A stretch of DNA of 64,000 nt from Campylobacterales bacterium (GTDB taxonomy: Bacteria > Campylobacterota > Campylobacteria > Campylobacterales > Campylobacteraceae). The DNA is taken from positions 36,043-100,042 of the forward strand of contig JACUTV010000002.1 in assembly GCA_014859645.1 (NCBI GenBank), given 5' to 3'. Numbering within the stretch: position 1 is the first letter of the stretch; every line of letters begins with the position of its first letter. The translations under genes and the position numbers were made by a program. This document shows, one piece after another, positions 63,496-64,000 of the stretch. The notes beneath the pieces were generated by a model, which was not told the DNA's origin, searched no databases, and worked only from the letters and a program-made list of their open reading frames with translations.

Positions 63496-63927
63496 ATGGG
63501 ATACAAAAGCTGGTTTGAGGCCCATGCGCACAAACACGAAGCCTTGGTAGCGAAGTTAAAAACACAAGGCATTGAGGGTGAAGCCTTGGTGGCGTATTTT
63601 ATCTTTGAAAACATGGTTAAACGTGAGCCTGATTTTTGCCTGTTGTACGCTAGCGGTAAAAAGTGTCACGACAGGGCGTATTTGAACTGTTTTTTATGTG
63701 CCTGTCCCCATTTTCGCTTTAATGATGAAGGCTTACATGTAAGGGAAAATGGCGTCGTGGTCAAAAGCCGTTGCGCGGTACATTCGCGTTTTGCTAAGGT
63801 CTTTTGTTATGAGGGTGTGGAGCATTTGGATTGTTCGGAGTGCGTGGTGCCTCACAGCAAAGCGTTTGTGCGCGAACAACTTGATAAGGCATGGAAAGAG
63901 GTGATGAAGGCGTGTGAAGAAGACTGA
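63496..63927 (+). CDS. Cysteine-rich hypothetical protein
   Basis: 143 residues from ATG 63496, which has AAGGA upstream; the ORF track starts 25 codons early. No signal peptide. Ten cysteines are spread along the chain, including FCLLYASGKKCHD, NCFLCACPHFRF, SRCAVH, FCYEG and DCSECVVPH, a pattern suited to zinc or Fe-S binding. I do not recognise a family. It probably shares a transcript with the VF530-type gene. Confidence 0.75.
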   Translation: MGYKSWFEAHAHKHEALVAKLKTQGIEGEALVAYFIFENMVKREPDFCLLYASGKKCHDRAYLNCFLCACPHFRFNDEGLHVRENGVVVKSRCAVHSRFAKVFCYEGVEHLDCSECVVPHSKAFVREQLDKAWKEVMKACEED

Positions 63928-64000
63928 GGATTTGGCGAAATATAAGGGTTGTAAGAGTACTATCACTGCTTTGAAAACGCGTCACAATGATGACGCAATA
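63928..64000. other. Window end, possible hairpin
   Basis: No gene is seen. GCGTCA / TGACGC with loop CAATGA (63979-63996) could be a terminator cut by the window edge. Confidence 0.3.

Larger units (their letters stand above)
940..63741. repeat. Dispersed iterated palindrome TACATGTA (about 38 copies)
   Basis: Hand count finds 38 copies, starting at: 940, 1406, 3445, 5885, 7494, 11177, 11339, 14745, 17098, 19620, 22638, 23785, 26094, 28419, 28647, 28669, 29696, 34327, 35651, 38029, 39720, 40771, 46271, 46285, 46796, 47055, 49869, 51219, 53934, 53987, 55564, 55606, 58418, 58830, 62382, 63207, 63479, 63734. Most extend to TTACATGTAA, and many have a GG after it. Copies occur inside genes on both strands and between genes. 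In genes they read LHV in one frame or TC (for example FTCK) in another, so protein sequence does not explain them. Confidence 0.9.

Noticed and set aside
940-63741. TACATGTA as the operator of a single transcription factor
   Set aside because: Most copies lie deep inside coding regions of unrelated genes, and they are far too many for an ordinary regulon.

Overview
The window looks like a chromosomal segment of a Campylobacterota (Epsilonproteobacteria) bacterium, most like Sulfurospirillum or a near relative. I base this on gene content and order. The blocks uvrC / DUF721 / guaA / hemD / purD / pnp, atpE / Na+ symporter / oadA / pckA / argH, HIT / pheS / pheT / aroA / ispH / rpsA / small exported protein / serA, and DUF234 / flgS all resemble arrangements known from Campylobacter. 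Promoters have good -10 boxes (TATAAT, TACAAT) and weak or absent -35 boxes. The genus is inference; the phylum-level call is firm. I see no phage, insertion sequence or CRISPR array. Almost all of the window is tightly packed coding sequence with many 1-20 nt overlaps.

Layout. 1-6.2 kb (minus strand): a nitrate/nitrite-sensing (NIT) hybrid histidine kinase cut by the window edge, a PAS + HPt-like protein, uvrC and a DUF721 protein. 6.2-17.2 kb (plus): a 38-residue lipoprotein, nadB, guaA, hemD, a 6S RNA gene, purD, an RDD membrane protein, lptD, a J-like protein, a phosphoribosyltransferase and pnp. 17.2-19.6 kb: atpE, tRNA-Leu(GAG), a sodium:solute symporter and a small unknown gene. 19.6-28.7 kb: sensor kinase, response regulator, TRAP transporter DctPQM and a flavin/Fe-S lactate-type dehydrogenase, which together look like a sense, import and oxidise module for lactate or a related 2-hydroxy/2-oxo acid. 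28.8-35.2 kb: oadGAB, pckA and argH, linking C4 acids to gluconeogenesis. 35.2-45.0 kb: HIT protein, pheST, aroA, ispH, rpsA, a membrane-anchored unknown and serA. 45.0-54.4 kb: a small HTH plus basic-protein pair, efp, a selenoprotein W-like gene with an in-frame UGA, a DJ-1 family gene, a CBS-PAS-GGDEF-EAL protein, DUF2721, a gamma-glutamylcyclotransferase fold protein, a NYN-LOTUS protein, an FmdE-like protein, an RRM protein and gluQ. 54.4-58.1 kb: dnaE behind a structured leader. 58.1-61.2 kb (minus): PII-like, CBS, DUF1538 transporter and UspA operon. 61.2-64 kb: flgS, a DUF234 protein, a VF530-type protein and a Cys-rich protein.

Three things stand out. (1) The 8-bp palindrome TACATGTA occurs about 38 times by hand count, where roughly one is expected by chance. 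It lies inside genes in different reading frames and between genes, usually as (C)TTACATGTAAGG, and in one place two inverted copies form a terminator. This is a genome-scale highly iterated palindrome of unknown function. (2) A SelW/Rdx-family selenoprotein is hidden from ORF calling by its UGA codon. (3) The PII-like/CBS/DUF1538/Usp operon puts three classes of nucleotide-sensing protein next to one uncharacterised internally duplicated transporter. All counts and pairings were done by eye.
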